Positions 1 through 5,544 of a stretch of DNA of 8,928 nt are shown here, piece after piece. Numbering within the stretch: position 1 is the stretch's first letter; the number at the start of each line of letters is the position of its first letter. The DNA lies in the NCBI GenBank assembly GCA_905194705.1, contig CAJJTI010000077.1:1-8928 (forward strand), written 5' to 3'. This stretch comes from an uncultured Solobacterium sp. (lineage in GTDB: Bacteria; Bacillota_I; Bacilli_A; Erysipelotrichales; Erysipelotrichaceae). Below the pieces are notes generated by a model that was not told the origin of the DNA, did no database searches, and saw nothing but the letters and a program-made list of their open reading frames with translations. The position numbers and the translations under genes were made by a program.

Positions 1-530
1 AGAAAGAACGTTTAGACAACTTCTTAGGCGGAATCAAAGAAATGAAGAAACTTCCTGATGCAATCTTCGTAGTAGACCCACTAGAAGAACACAATGCAGT
101 TGCAGAAGCTAAAAAATTAAATATTCCTGTATTTGCATTAGTTGATACAAATGCAGACCCAACTGTAGTAGATTTTGCAATTCCAGCAAATGATGATGCT
201 GTTCGTTCAATCAAATTAATGGTTAGTGCAATGGCTGACGCTGTTATTGAAGCTAAGAGTGGTGTTCTAGAAACAGCTTACCAAGAAGATCAAACAGCTG
301 AAGATATTACAATGAAAGATGTAATGATCAACGTTGAACAACAAGCTGCTGAATATGAAAAGAAACGTCGTCAAAAGTATGAAGAACGTCGTGCTCAAAT
401 GCAAAAAGACCGTCGTGGAAACTACAATGGTGAACGTCGTGTATTCCGTAAAGATGGTGCTAAAAATGTAAAGGCTGAAAATGCTGAAGCACCTGCTGCT
501 AAAGAAGCAACAACAAAGGAGGAAGCTTAA
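1..530 (+). CDS. rpsB: 30S ribosomal protein S2, C-terminal part, with long charged tail
   Basis: This is the 3' part of the S2 gene; the reading frame is open from base 3 and the start lies upstream of the window. S2 is a small-subunit ribosomal protein on the back of the 30S particle near the mRNA exit. The S2 family signature is clear at about bases 54-128 (PDAIFVVDP, then an E and a closing LNIP), followed by [22 protein letters not shown] and ADAVIEAK, as expected for the end of the globular domain. Most bacterial S2 proteins stop soon after that point. Here about 90 more residues follow (bases 258-527): first an acidic stretch, then a highly basic, probably helical [15 protein letters not shown] segment, then an Ala/Glu/Lys-rich end. 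Arg is mostly CGT, unlike the AGA-rich genes downstream, which fits strong expression. tsf begins 1 base after the stop, so the two are co-transcribed. Identity is near certain; the role of the tail is unknown. Confidence 0.97.
   Translation, partial: KERLDNFLGGIKEMKKLPDAIFVVDPLEEHNAVAEAKKLNIPVFALVDTNADPTVVDFAIPANDDAVRSIKLMVSAMADAVIEAKSGVLETAYQEDQTAEDITMKDVMINVEQQAAEYEKKRRQKYEERRAQMQKDRRGNYNGERRVFRKDGAKNVKAENAEAPAAKEATTKEEA
515..522 (+). promoter_or_regulatory. Ribosome binding site deciding the tsf start
   Basis: AAAGGAGG lies inside the last codons of rpsB, 9 bases before ATG 532. The tsf frame stays open upstream to an ATG at 481, but that start would lie before this site and add 17 residues not found at the EF-Ts N-terminus. 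The Shine-Dalgarno match therefore fixes the start at 532. Confidence 0.9.
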
Positions 531-531
531 G

Positions 532-1419
532 ATGGCAATTACTGCTTCTCAAGTAAAAGAACTTCGTGAATCAACTGGCGCTGGAATGATGGATTGCAAG
601 AAGGCTCTTGTTGAATGTGATGGCGATATGGCAGCTGCTACAGACTGGCTACGTAAAAAGGGTATTGCTAAAGCTGAAAAGAAGGAAGGCCGTACTGCTG
701 CTGAAGGTTTAACAAAAGTTAAGATTGAAGGCAACCGTGCTTGCATCGTTGAATTAAACGCTGAAACAGACTTCGTTGCTAAAAATGACAAATTCTTATC
801 ATTATTAGACTTAGCTCTTGATACAATTATGGCTGCTAACCCAGCAACAGTAGAAGAAGCATTAGCTTTAAATGCTGGTGAAGGAACATTAAATGATGCA
901 ATCGTTAATGCTGTTGCTATCATTGGTGAAAAAATCAAATTACGTCGTTTCGCTCTATTAGAAAAGAACGACGATGAAATGTTCGGAAGCTATTCTCATA
1001 ATGGTGGTGTAATTTCTGCATTAGCAGTATTCAAAGGAACAGAAGATGCTCAACTTGCTAAAAATATTTGTATGCAAATTGCTTCTATGTCTCCAGAATA
1101 TGTTTCAAGAAATGACATGCCTCAAGATGTAGTTGCTCATGAACGTCAGATTCAAGAAGAATTAGTTGCTAACGATCCTGCTTTAGCAGCTAAACCAGAA
1201 AAAGTAAAAGCTGGTATCATTGAAGGAAGAGTATCTAAATCACTTCAAGATATGTGCTTGGTTGATCAAATTTTCTTCTTAGATCAAGACAAGAAATGCG
1301 GTCAATATTTAAAAGAAAACGGTGCTGAAGTAGTTAGCTTTGTTCGTTACAAAGTTGGTGAAGGTATCGAAAAAGCAGAAAGTGACTTCGCTGCTGAAGT
1401 TGCTGCAATGGCTAAATAA
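532..1419 (+). CDS. tsf: Translation elongation factor Ts (EF-Ts)
   Basis: EF-Ts is the cytoplasmic nucleotide exchange factor that releases GDP from EF-Tu so that it can reload with GTP. The product is 295 residues, normal for a full-length bacterial EF-Ts. The N-terminal UBA-like domain carries the first family signature, LRESTGAGMMDCKKAL at residues 11-26. The second signature, ELNAETDFVAKN, is at 75-86 and includes the TDF residues that family knowledge places at the EF-Tu contact. The core dimerisation-type domains follow (about 60-280), including IASMSPEYVSR and a C-terminal VRYKVGEGIE. The start at 532 is chosen over the upstream in-frame ATG at 481 because of the AAAGGAGG site at 515-522. 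It is the last gene of the rpsB-tsf operon and is followed by an intrinsic terminator. Codon use (mostly CGT for Arg, many GCT for Ala) resembles rpsB and suggests high expression. Nothing is missing. Confidence 0.98.
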   Translation: MAITASQVKELRESTGAGMMDCKKALVECDGDMAAATDWLRKKGIAKAEKKEGRTAAEGLTKVKIEGNRACIVELNAETDFVAKNDKFLSLLDLALDTIMAANPATVEEALALNAGEGTLNDAIVNAVAIIGEKIKLRRFALLEKNDDEMFGSYSHNGGVISALAVFKGTEDAQLAKNICMQIASMSPEYVSRNDMPQDVVAHERQIQEELVANDPALAAKPEKVKAGIIEGRVSKSLQDMCLVDQIFFLDQDKKCGQYLKENGAEVVSFVRYKVGEGIEKAESDFAAEVAAMAK

Positions 1420-1448
1420 GCTAAAAATTAAAGATAAAAGGGATTTAT

Positions 1449-1480
1449 GAAGTTGTACTAAACGTACAGCTTCTTTTTTT
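1449..1480 (+). terminator. Intrinsic terminator of the rpsB-tsf operon
   Basis: GAAGTTGTAC (1449-1458) pairs with GTACAGCTTC (1464-1473) in a 10-bp stem with a single G:T wobble. The loop is TAAAC, and seven T residues follow directly (1474-1480). It lies 29 bases after the tsf stop and is in the right orientation for that operon. Confidence 0.93.
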
Positions 1481-1487
1481 GATCTAT

Positions 1488-1513
1488 AAGAAAAGTCACC
1501 CAAATGTGACTTT
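1488..1513 (-). terminator. Probable intrinsic terminator of the Ppx/GppA gene
   Basis: AAAGTCAC (1492-1499) and GTGACTTT (1506-1513) form a perfect 8-bp stem with a 6-base loop. Read on the minus strand, the hairpin runs into TTTTCTT. The U-tract is short and interrupted, so it is weaker than the tsf terminator opposite. The hairpin's first arm contains part of the minus-strand stop codon (1512-1514), an unusually compact arrangement. The two terminators serve converging genes and do not share a stem. Confidence 0.7.
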
Positions 1514-2378
1514 AGTTGAAATATGTAAATAGGAATCCTTCTCTTACGCATCCTGTAGAGATTTGTATTTTATTCGCTTTGAATCCTTTCACTATACTCA
1601 TTAACATATTTAATCCTGGTAAATAAACTTCTTGTCTACCTGCTTCAATAGATTCTTTCATATGGCTAATCATATCAGCATCTTTCTCTACCAGTTTGTT
1701 ATAAATATATTCAAGTTTTGATACATCCATGTAACTTTCATGAGTTTGATATACATTTTGATATAACTTGAGAGAAGCTCTTGCTGTACCACCAATACCG
1801 ATGATTGTATTAGTTTTTGTTTCAAGTAGTTTTGGGTAGGTATCAAGAGTATCTTCTACATATTTATCAGCGATAAGAGGTGATACTTCTTGTTTACTTA
1901 AGCGAACACATCCTACGGGAATAGAAACAGCTTCAATAATTTTATTATCTTTAAAAGATATAAATTCTGTACTTCCTCCACCTATATCAAAAGCAGTACC
2001 TGTAGAAATAAATTTCGTATCAATAAGACTACCTAAATAATCTAGTTCTGCTTCTTCTTTACCAGATAAAGCAATAACCTCAATACCACAATTGCTAAAT
2101 GCCTGTAACATTTCTTTACGGTTATCTATATTGCGGTGAGGCTCTGTAATGAAAGCTTTGTATTCTTTAATTTGATATTCTTCAAGAATTTTTTTATATT
2201 CTTTTAAAACATTACATGTCTTTTCTATTCCTTCTTCTTTCATTACATGGTTTTCTATATAACTAACTAAATGAACATGAGAAGATGTATGGAAAATGAC
2301 TTTAGGAAATTCATTCACTAATTCATAAATAATTAAAACGACAGTATTTGATCCAATGTCGATAACACCAAATTGCAT
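1512..2378 (-). CDS. Single-module Ppx/GppA family phosphatase (exopolyphosphatase or pppGpp hydrolase type)
   Basis: This 288-residue protein belongs to the Ppx/GppA branch of the ASKHA (actin/hexokinase-like) ATPase fold. Visible motifs, in order: phosphate-1 loop DIGSNT (residues 7-12); SGKEEAELDYLG (105-116), whose EEA matches the catalytic glutamate region of the family; phosphate-2 loop DIGGGSTEF (131-139); GIGGTAR (194-200); LPGLNML (253-259); and STGCVREGFLF (274-284). Known members remove terminal phosphate from inorganic polyphosphate or from pppGpp. The length equals the two catalytic domains only, without the C-terminal HD-like domain of longer enzymes, so the substrate cannot be told from sequence. 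The start is supported by GGAGG (minus-strand copy of 2385-2389), 6 bases before the ATG. The gene is convergent with tsf and divergent from pyrH, and so interrupts the usual tsf-pyrH adjacency. I leave the symbol blank because ppx and gppA cannot be separated here. Confidence 0.88.
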   Translation of the reverse strand: MQFGVIDIGSNTVVLIIYELVNEFPKVIFHTSSHVHLVSYIENHVMKEEGIEKTCNVLKEYKKILEEYQIKEYKAFITEPHRNIDNRKEMLQAFSNCGIEVIALSGKEEAELDYLGSLIDTKFISTGTAFDIGGGSTEFISFKDNKIIEAVSIPVGCVRLSKQEVSPLIADKYVEDTLDTYPKLLETKTNTIIGIGGTARASLKLYQNVYQTHESYMDVSKLEYIYNKLVEKDADMISHMKESIEAGRQEVYLPGLNMLMSIVKGFKANKIQISTGCVREGFLFTYFN

Positions 2379-2399
2379 ATTTAACCTCCAAACATTACT

Positions 2400-2429
2400 A
2401 TTTTACATTGAAATGTGTAGGAATATCCA
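2400..2429 (-). promoter_or_regulatory. Putative promoter of the Ppx/GppA gene
   Basis: On the minus strand, TGGATA (complement of 2424-2429, 4 of 6 match to TTGACA) is followed after 18 bases by TAAAAT (complement of 2400-2405, 5 of 6 match to TATAAT). Transcription would start near 2393, giving a leader of about 15 bases that contains the GGAGG site. The call rests on motif matches in AT-rich DNA and on the need for a promoter here. Confidence 0.4.
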
Positions 2430-2447
2430 TCAAGTATGTAATATAAT
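2418..2447 (+). promoter_or_regulatory. Putative promoter of the pyrH-frr operon
   Basis: A perfect -10 box, TATAAT, lies at 2442-2447. The best upstream element at usable spacing is a poor -35, TAGGAA (2418-2423, 18-base spacer, 3 of 6 match). Transcription would start near 2454, leaving an 18-base leader that contains GGAGG (2462-2466). A promoter is expected here because rpsB-tsf is terminated and the gene between is on the other strand. Its -35 region abuts that of the divergent promoter. The weak -35 could mean activator dependence or simply that I have the wrong element. Confidence 0.55.
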
Positions 2448-2454
2448 AATTACA
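2437..2454. repeat. Inverted repeat over the pyrH -10 box, possible operator
   Basis: TGTAAT (2437-2442) and ATTACA (2449-2454) are perfect inverted arms around a 6-base centre that contains most of the -10 box. A second, smaller inverted repeat, ACATT-GA-AATGT, lies at 2405-2416. Protein binding over the first would block RNA polymerase at pyrH. In DNA this AT-rich, chance is a real alternative. Confidence 0.3.
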
Positions 2455-2471
2455 AAGAACCGGAGGACATC

Positions 2472-3173
2472 ATGTATAAAAGAGTCTTACTCAAATTAAG
2501 TGGAGAAGCTTTAACAGGGCAAGAAAAAAATTTTGATCCTGTAGTACTTCGTGCACTTGCTGAAGAAATTAAAGAAGTAAGTAATTCAGGAATTCAAGTA
2601 GCTATTGTTGTTGGTGGAGGAAACTTCATTCGTGGAAAGACAATAGAACAAATAGGAATGGATAGAGTTCAAGGTGATTCTATGGGAATGCTGGCAACGA
2701 TTATTAACGCTCTTGCAATTCAATCTTCATTAGAATCTATTGGTGTTGATACTAGAGTCATGACATCAATTGAAATGCCAAAAGTAGCAGAACCATTCAT
2801 TCAAAGAAGAGCTGTACGTCATTTGGAAAAGGGACGTGTAGTAATATTTGGTGGCGGTACAGGAAGCCCATTCTTTACTACAGATACAACAGCAGCATTA
2901 CGTGCCAGTGAAATTAAAGCTGATGTAATTTTAATGGCTAAAAACGGCGTAGATGGTGTATATTCTGCAGATCCAAAAAAAGATCCAACAGCTACAAAAT
3001 ATGATGAATTAACTTATATGGATTTATTAAATAAAAATCTACAAGTTATGGATTCAACGGCTACAAGTATGTGCATGGACAACAAAATTCAATTAAGAGT
3101 ATTTAATATGAATGAAACAGGCAACATTATTAAAGCAGCTACTGGTGCTGATATTGGCACTGTAATTAAATAG
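2472..3173 (+). CDS. pyrH: UMP kinase (uridylate kinase)
   Basis: UMP kinase phosphorylates UMP to UDP with ATP, the step that feeds all pyrimidine nucleotides, as a cytoplasmic hexamer of the amino acid kinase fold. The product is 233 residues, slightly shorter than the roughly 240 usual for the family. Visible motifs: KLSGEAL at residues 8-14; [10 protein letters not shown] at 46-55; [14 protein letters not shown] at 63-76 (UMP site region); [13 protein letters not shown] at 127-139; and the ATP-site segment [12 protein letters not shown] at 157-168. The start has GGAGG (2462-2466) 5 bases upstream, and the N-terminus [14 protein letters not shown] is standard. It is the first gene of a pyrH-frr unit, with frr 12 bases downstream. 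Family knowledge says bacterial enzymes are activated by GTP and inhibited by UTP; nothing in the DNA shows a dedicated pyrimidine leader or attenuator. Confidence 0.97.
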   Translation: MYKRVLLKLSGEALTGQEKNFDPVVLRALAEEIKEVSNSGIQVAIVVGGGNFIRGKTIEQIGMDRVQGDSMGMLATIINALAIQSSLESIGVDTRVMTSIEMPKVAEPFIQRRAVRHLEKGRVVIFGGGTGSPFFTTDTTAALRASEIKADVILMAKNGVDGVYSADPKKDPTATKYDELTYMDLLNKNLQVMDSTATSMCMDNKIQLRVFNMNETGNIIKAATGADIGTVIK

Positions 3174-3185
3174 GAGGAAAGAAAT

Positions 3186-3734
3186 ATGGCTTATCAGATT
3201 GTTGATACAAGCAAAGAAAAAATGGAAAAAGTATTAGTTCATCTAAAAGAAGAATTAAATACAATTCGTACAGGTGCAGCAAACGCCAGCATGTTAGACA
3301 GAGTTATGGTTGATTATTATGGATCACCTACACCTCTAAACCAAATTGCCGGTATTTCTGTACAGGAAGGTAGAATTTTGGTGATTAAACCTTATGACCC
3401 ATCCAGTTTAAAAAATATTGAAAAGGCATGCAATGAGGCAGATCTTGGTATTGCTCCACAAAATGATGGTACTGTAATTCGTTTAACAGTTCCTCAATTA
3501 ACAGGTGATACTCGTAAAGAAATGACTAAAAAAGTAGGCAAGATTGCTGAAGAAGTTAAAGTACAAATTCGTAATATCCGTCGTGATGCAAATAACGCTA
3601 TCAAGAAAGATGAAACAATGGATGAAGATGTACAGAAGGATGCTGAAAACGAAATCCAAAAATTAACAGACAGCTTTGTTAAACAAGTTGAAGAAATTGC
3701 AAAGAAAAAGAATGACGAAGTTTTAAAAGTTTAA
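3186..3734 (+). CDS. frr: Ribosome recycling factor
   Basis: RRF works with EF-G to split the post-termination ribosome so that subunits can be reused. The product is 182 residues, close to the usual 185. It shows the two-domain plan: a three-helix bundle formed by the N-terminal helix and the C-terminal half, with the small beta domain inserted at about residues 31-104. Typical motifs are TIRTGAANASMLDRV (26-40), YYGSPTPLNQIAGISV (44-59), ILVIKPYD (64-71), TVPQLTGDTRKEM (101-113) and IRNIRRDANN (128-137), which includes the conserved Arg132. AGGAGG (3172-3177) overlaps the pyrH stop codon and sits 8 bases before ATG 3186, so the two genes are co-transcribed and probably coupled. A clear terminator follows, so this operon ends here and does not simply run on into uppS. 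Confidence 0.98.
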   Translation: MAYQIVDTSKEKMEKVLVHLKEELNTIRTGAANASMLDRVMVDYYGSPTPLNQIAGISVQEGRILVIKPYDPSSLKNIEKACNEADLGIAPQNDGTVIRLTVPQLTGDTRKEMTKKVGKIAEEVKVQIRNIRRDANNAIKKDETMDEDVQKDAENEIQKLTDSFVKQVEEIAKKKNDEVLKV

Positions 3735-3744
3735 TTACTTACAT

Positions 3745-3770
3745 GAGGGAGAAATTCTTCCTCTTTTTTT
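3745..3770 (+). terminator. Intrinsic terminator of the pyrH-frr operon
   Basis: GAGGGAG (3745-3751) pairs with CTTCCTC (3757-3763) with one G:T wobble around an AAATT loop, followed by seven T residues (3764-3770). It begins 10 bases after the frr stop and ends 23 bases before the next start codon, so the next gene needs its own promoter or relies on readthrough. Confidence 0.9.
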
Positions 3771-3781
3771 ATGCTTTTTAG

Positions 3782-3793
3782 TACAATAGAAGT
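3782..3793 (+). promoter_or_regulatory. Putative leaderless promoter (-10 box) of the ABC ATPase gene
   Basis: TACAAT (3782-3787, 5 of 6 match to TATAAT) ends exactly 6 bases before ATG 3794. With the usual spacing, transcription would begin at or next to the A of the start codon. No purine-rich Shine-Dalgarno site fits; only AGAAG (3788-3792) touches the ATG. No good -35 is seen: at 17-18 bases spacing the sequence falls in the terminator stem. Confidence 0.5.
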
Positions 3794-4801
3794 ATGTCAA
3801 ATATTGAAATTCAAAATCTTCAAAAATCTTATGGTACTCATACTGTAATTAAAGATATTTCTCTTACGATAGAAAATGGTTCAAGAGTAGTAATACTGGG
3901 GCCAAGTGGTGCGGGAAAAACGACCTTATTACGTTTAATTGCAGGACTTGAAACAGTTAGCATGGGACAAATTTCTTTTGATGATACCAATAAAAATGTC
4001 GCTATGATATTTCAAAATGGTGGTCTTTTTGAGCATGCAAAAGTAAAAGATAACATTACGTTAGGATTAAAAAAACTTGGATATACCAAAGAAGAAATTA
4101 ACAATAAGTTAATTGAAGTAGCAAGTTTACTGCATATTGAATCTTTGCTAGATAGATATCCTGTTTCTTTGTCAGCAGGAGAAAAGCAAAGGGTTGGTAT
4201 TGCTAGAGCAATTATTAGAAATCCAAGTGTATTACTTCTTGATGAACCATTCAGTAATTTAGATGAAGAATTAAGTTTTGCTTTAAAAAGAGATTTACTA
4301 AAAATGCAGGAATCATTAAATATGACAATGATTGTTGTTACACATAATATTGAAGAAGCTTTCTTTTTTAGTGAGAAAATAGGATTATTAAAAGATGGCA
4401 TATTACTAGAATATAATTCTATAGAAAAGATACTGGATAAACCATCATGCATGGATTCTTTGTTATTTCTTTTTCCTGATATCAATCGTTTAAATGGAAA
4501 AATTCACGATAAGAAATTGTATATAAATGATTTATATATACAAGATATTGATGAAAAAGATGCAGATATTATTATGTTAATTAAAAAAGAGGCTATTGAA
4601 TTAGATAGTGGAAATATCTTTGCAGAGTTAGAACATAGTTCTATTCAAAAAAATGGTTATATCAATGAATTGGAATTAGGGGAATATAATTTAAATTGTT
4701 ATACAGCTAATAAAGTAGATACGGGAAAGAAAAATATTTCATTTACTGATTATTATTTATTTTTACAGAATGGTCAGTTTATCAATCACATGCATAAATA
4801 A
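3794..4801 (+). CDS. ABC transporter ATP-binding protein with C-terminal TOBE-like region, no permease nearby
   Basis: This 335-residue protein is the ATPase subunit of an importer-type ABC system. The nucleotide-binding domain fills residues 1 to about 225: Walker A GPSGAGKTT (36-44), Q-loop Gln74 in IFQNGGLFEH, signature LSAGE (126-130, a variant of LSGGQ, followed by KQR), Walker B VLLLDEP (146-152), D-loop SNLD (154-157) and switch His184. All catalytic residues are present. Residues 230-335 start INRLNGKI and contain LIKKEAIEL, in the places where CysA/PotA/FbpC-type ATPases have their TOBE domain and its RPE motif, but conservation is weak. The family imports sulfate, polyamines, ferric iron, thiamine or sugars; the substrate cannot be told. 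No permease or binding-protein gene adjoins it. Arg codons are mainly AGA and the 3' third is very AT-rich. The start is the first ATG and gives a standard ABC N-terminus, although no Shine-Dalgarno is visible. Confidence 0.88.
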   Translation: MSNIEIQNLQKSYGTHTVIKDISLTIENGSRVVILGPSGAGKTTLLRLIAGLETVSMGQISFDDTNKNVAMIFQNGGLFEHAKVKDNITLGLKKLGYTKEEINNKLIEVASLLHIESLLDRYPVSLSAGEKQRVGIARAIIRNPSVLLLDEPFSNLDEELSFALKRDLLKMQESLNMTMIVVTHNIEEAFFFSEKIGLLKDGILLEYNSIEKILDKPSCMDSLLFLFPDINRLNGKIHDKKLYINDLYIQDIDEKDADIIMLIKKEAIELDSGNIFAELEHSSIQKNGYINELELGEYNLNCYTANKVDTGKKNISFTDYYLFLQNGQFINHMHK

Positions 4802-4814
4802 TTTTGTTTCGTTA

Positions 4815-4823
4815 TGCTATAAT
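4815..4823 (+). promoter_or_regulatory. Extended -10 promoter for the uppS-cdsA-dxr-rseP operon
   Basis: TGC-TATAAT at 4815-4823 is a perfect extended -10 element. The -35 at 17 bases is poor (TAAATA, 4795-4800), which extended -10 promoters tolerate, and it overlaps the ABC gene's stop codon. Transcription would begin near 4830, only about 4 bases before ATG 4834. No terminator separates the ABC gene from uppS, so readthrough may also contribute. Confidence 0.6.
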
Positions 4824-4833
4824 TTTAGAAGTT

Positions 4834-5544
4834 ATGGAAAAGATGAAAGAATGTAAACATTTAGCAATTATTATGGATGGCAATGGCAGATGGGCGAAAA
4901 GCAAAGGACTCCCAAGATCTGCTGGTCATATGGCAGGGTCAGATAACGTTCGTAATATTGCAATTGCAGCTAATGAATTAGGAATTAAGTATTTAACACT
5001 ATATGCTTTTTCTACGGAAAACTGGAAGAGAAGTCAGGATGAAGTTGGATATTTAATGAAATTACCAGCTGTATTTTTTAAAAAATATATGAAAGAATTT
5101 TTAGACCGTGGTTTTAGAATTCGCATGATAGGAGAGTTAGACGCATTACCTGAAGCTACTTATAAAGTACTGAAAGAGGCAGAAGAAAAATCTAAAAATA
5201 ACACAGGTTTATCTTTAAATATTGCGATGAATTATGGTTCACATAGAGAAATACTACTTGCAGCAGAGAAATATGCTAAAGATGTATTAGAACATAAAAG
5301 AGATATTGCTCTAACAGAAGAAGACTTTGAGCAGTATTTAATGACAAAAGATTTCCCACCTGTAGATTTATTAGTTCGTACAAGTGGTGAACAAAGAATT
5401 TCCAACTATTTATTGTGGCAAATAGCCTATGCAGAATTGATATTTGTAAATGAAAGTTGGCCAGAATTTACACCTGCTATATTAAAGAAATGCTTAGAAG
5501 AATATAGTAATCGTGATCGTAGATTTGGAGGTGTTAAAGAATGA
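4834..5544 (+). CDS. uppS: Undecaprenyl diphosphate synthase (cis-prenyltransferase)
   Basis: UppS condenses farnesyl diphosphate with eight isopentenyl diphosphates to form the C55 lipid carrier for cell wall and surface polysaccharide synthesis. From ATG 4834 the product is 236 residues. It shows the cis-prenyltransferase motifs: IIMDGNGRWAK (12-22) with catalytic Asp15; AGHMAGSDNVR (30-40); LTLYAFSTENWKR (54-66); LNIAMNYGSHREI (128-140); and RTSGEQRISNYLLWQ (182-196), the substrate/Mg site, ending in RDRRFGG (227-233). The frame is open further upstream to a TTG at 4804, but that would precede the -10 promoter box, so I reject it. ATG 4843 (three codons later) is a possible alternative start. 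Neither start has a good Shine-Dalgarno. The stop overlaps the cdsA start as ATGA, implying translational coupling. Identity is very secure; the exact start is less so. Confidence 0.95.
   Translation: MEKMKECKHLAIIMDGNGRWAKSKGLPRSAGHMAGSDNVRNIAIAANELGIKYLTLYAFSTENWKRSQDEVGYLMKLPAVFFKKYMKEFLDRGFRIRMIGELDALPEATYKVLKEAEEKSKNNTGLSLNIAMNYGSHREILLAAEKYAKDVLEHKRDIALTEEDFEQYLMTKDFPPVDLLVRTSGEQRISNYLLWQIAYAELIFVNESWPEFTPAILKKCLEEYSNRDRRFGGVKE

Noticed and set aside
481..531. Upstream in-frame ATG giving a 17-residue longer EF-Ts
   Set aside because: It lies before the AAAGGAGG site, inside rpsB, and the extra residues do not resemble an EF-Ts N-terminus. The standard protein begins at 532.
549..938. 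Minus-strand open frame of 129 codons inside tsf
   Set aside because: It lies wholly opposite a conserved, highly expressed gene, has no ribosome binding site of note, and its product shows no family motif; a coding shadow.
1420..1448. Possible small RNA or leader between tsf and its terminator
   Set aside because: Only 29 AT-rich bases with no structure or promoter; simply the 3' untranslated end of the operon.
1309..1551. Minus-strand open frame of 80 codons across the end of tsf and the terminators
   Set aside because: It would be translated through two terminator hairpins and overlaps both flanking genes; no recognisable protein.
2379..2471. Riboswitch or pyrimidine attenuator before pyrH
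   Set aside because: The predicted pyrH leader is about 18 bases, too short for an aptamer or for terminator/antiterminator hairpins.
4012..4485. Minus-strand open frame of 157 codons inside the ABC ATPase gene
   Set aside because: It is antisense to the Walker B and signature region; the sense frame explains all conservation.
4804..4833. TTG start extending UppS by ten residues
   Set aside because: The extension is encoded by the extended -10 promoter itself (4815-4823) and precedes the expected transcription start; no binding site supports TTG.
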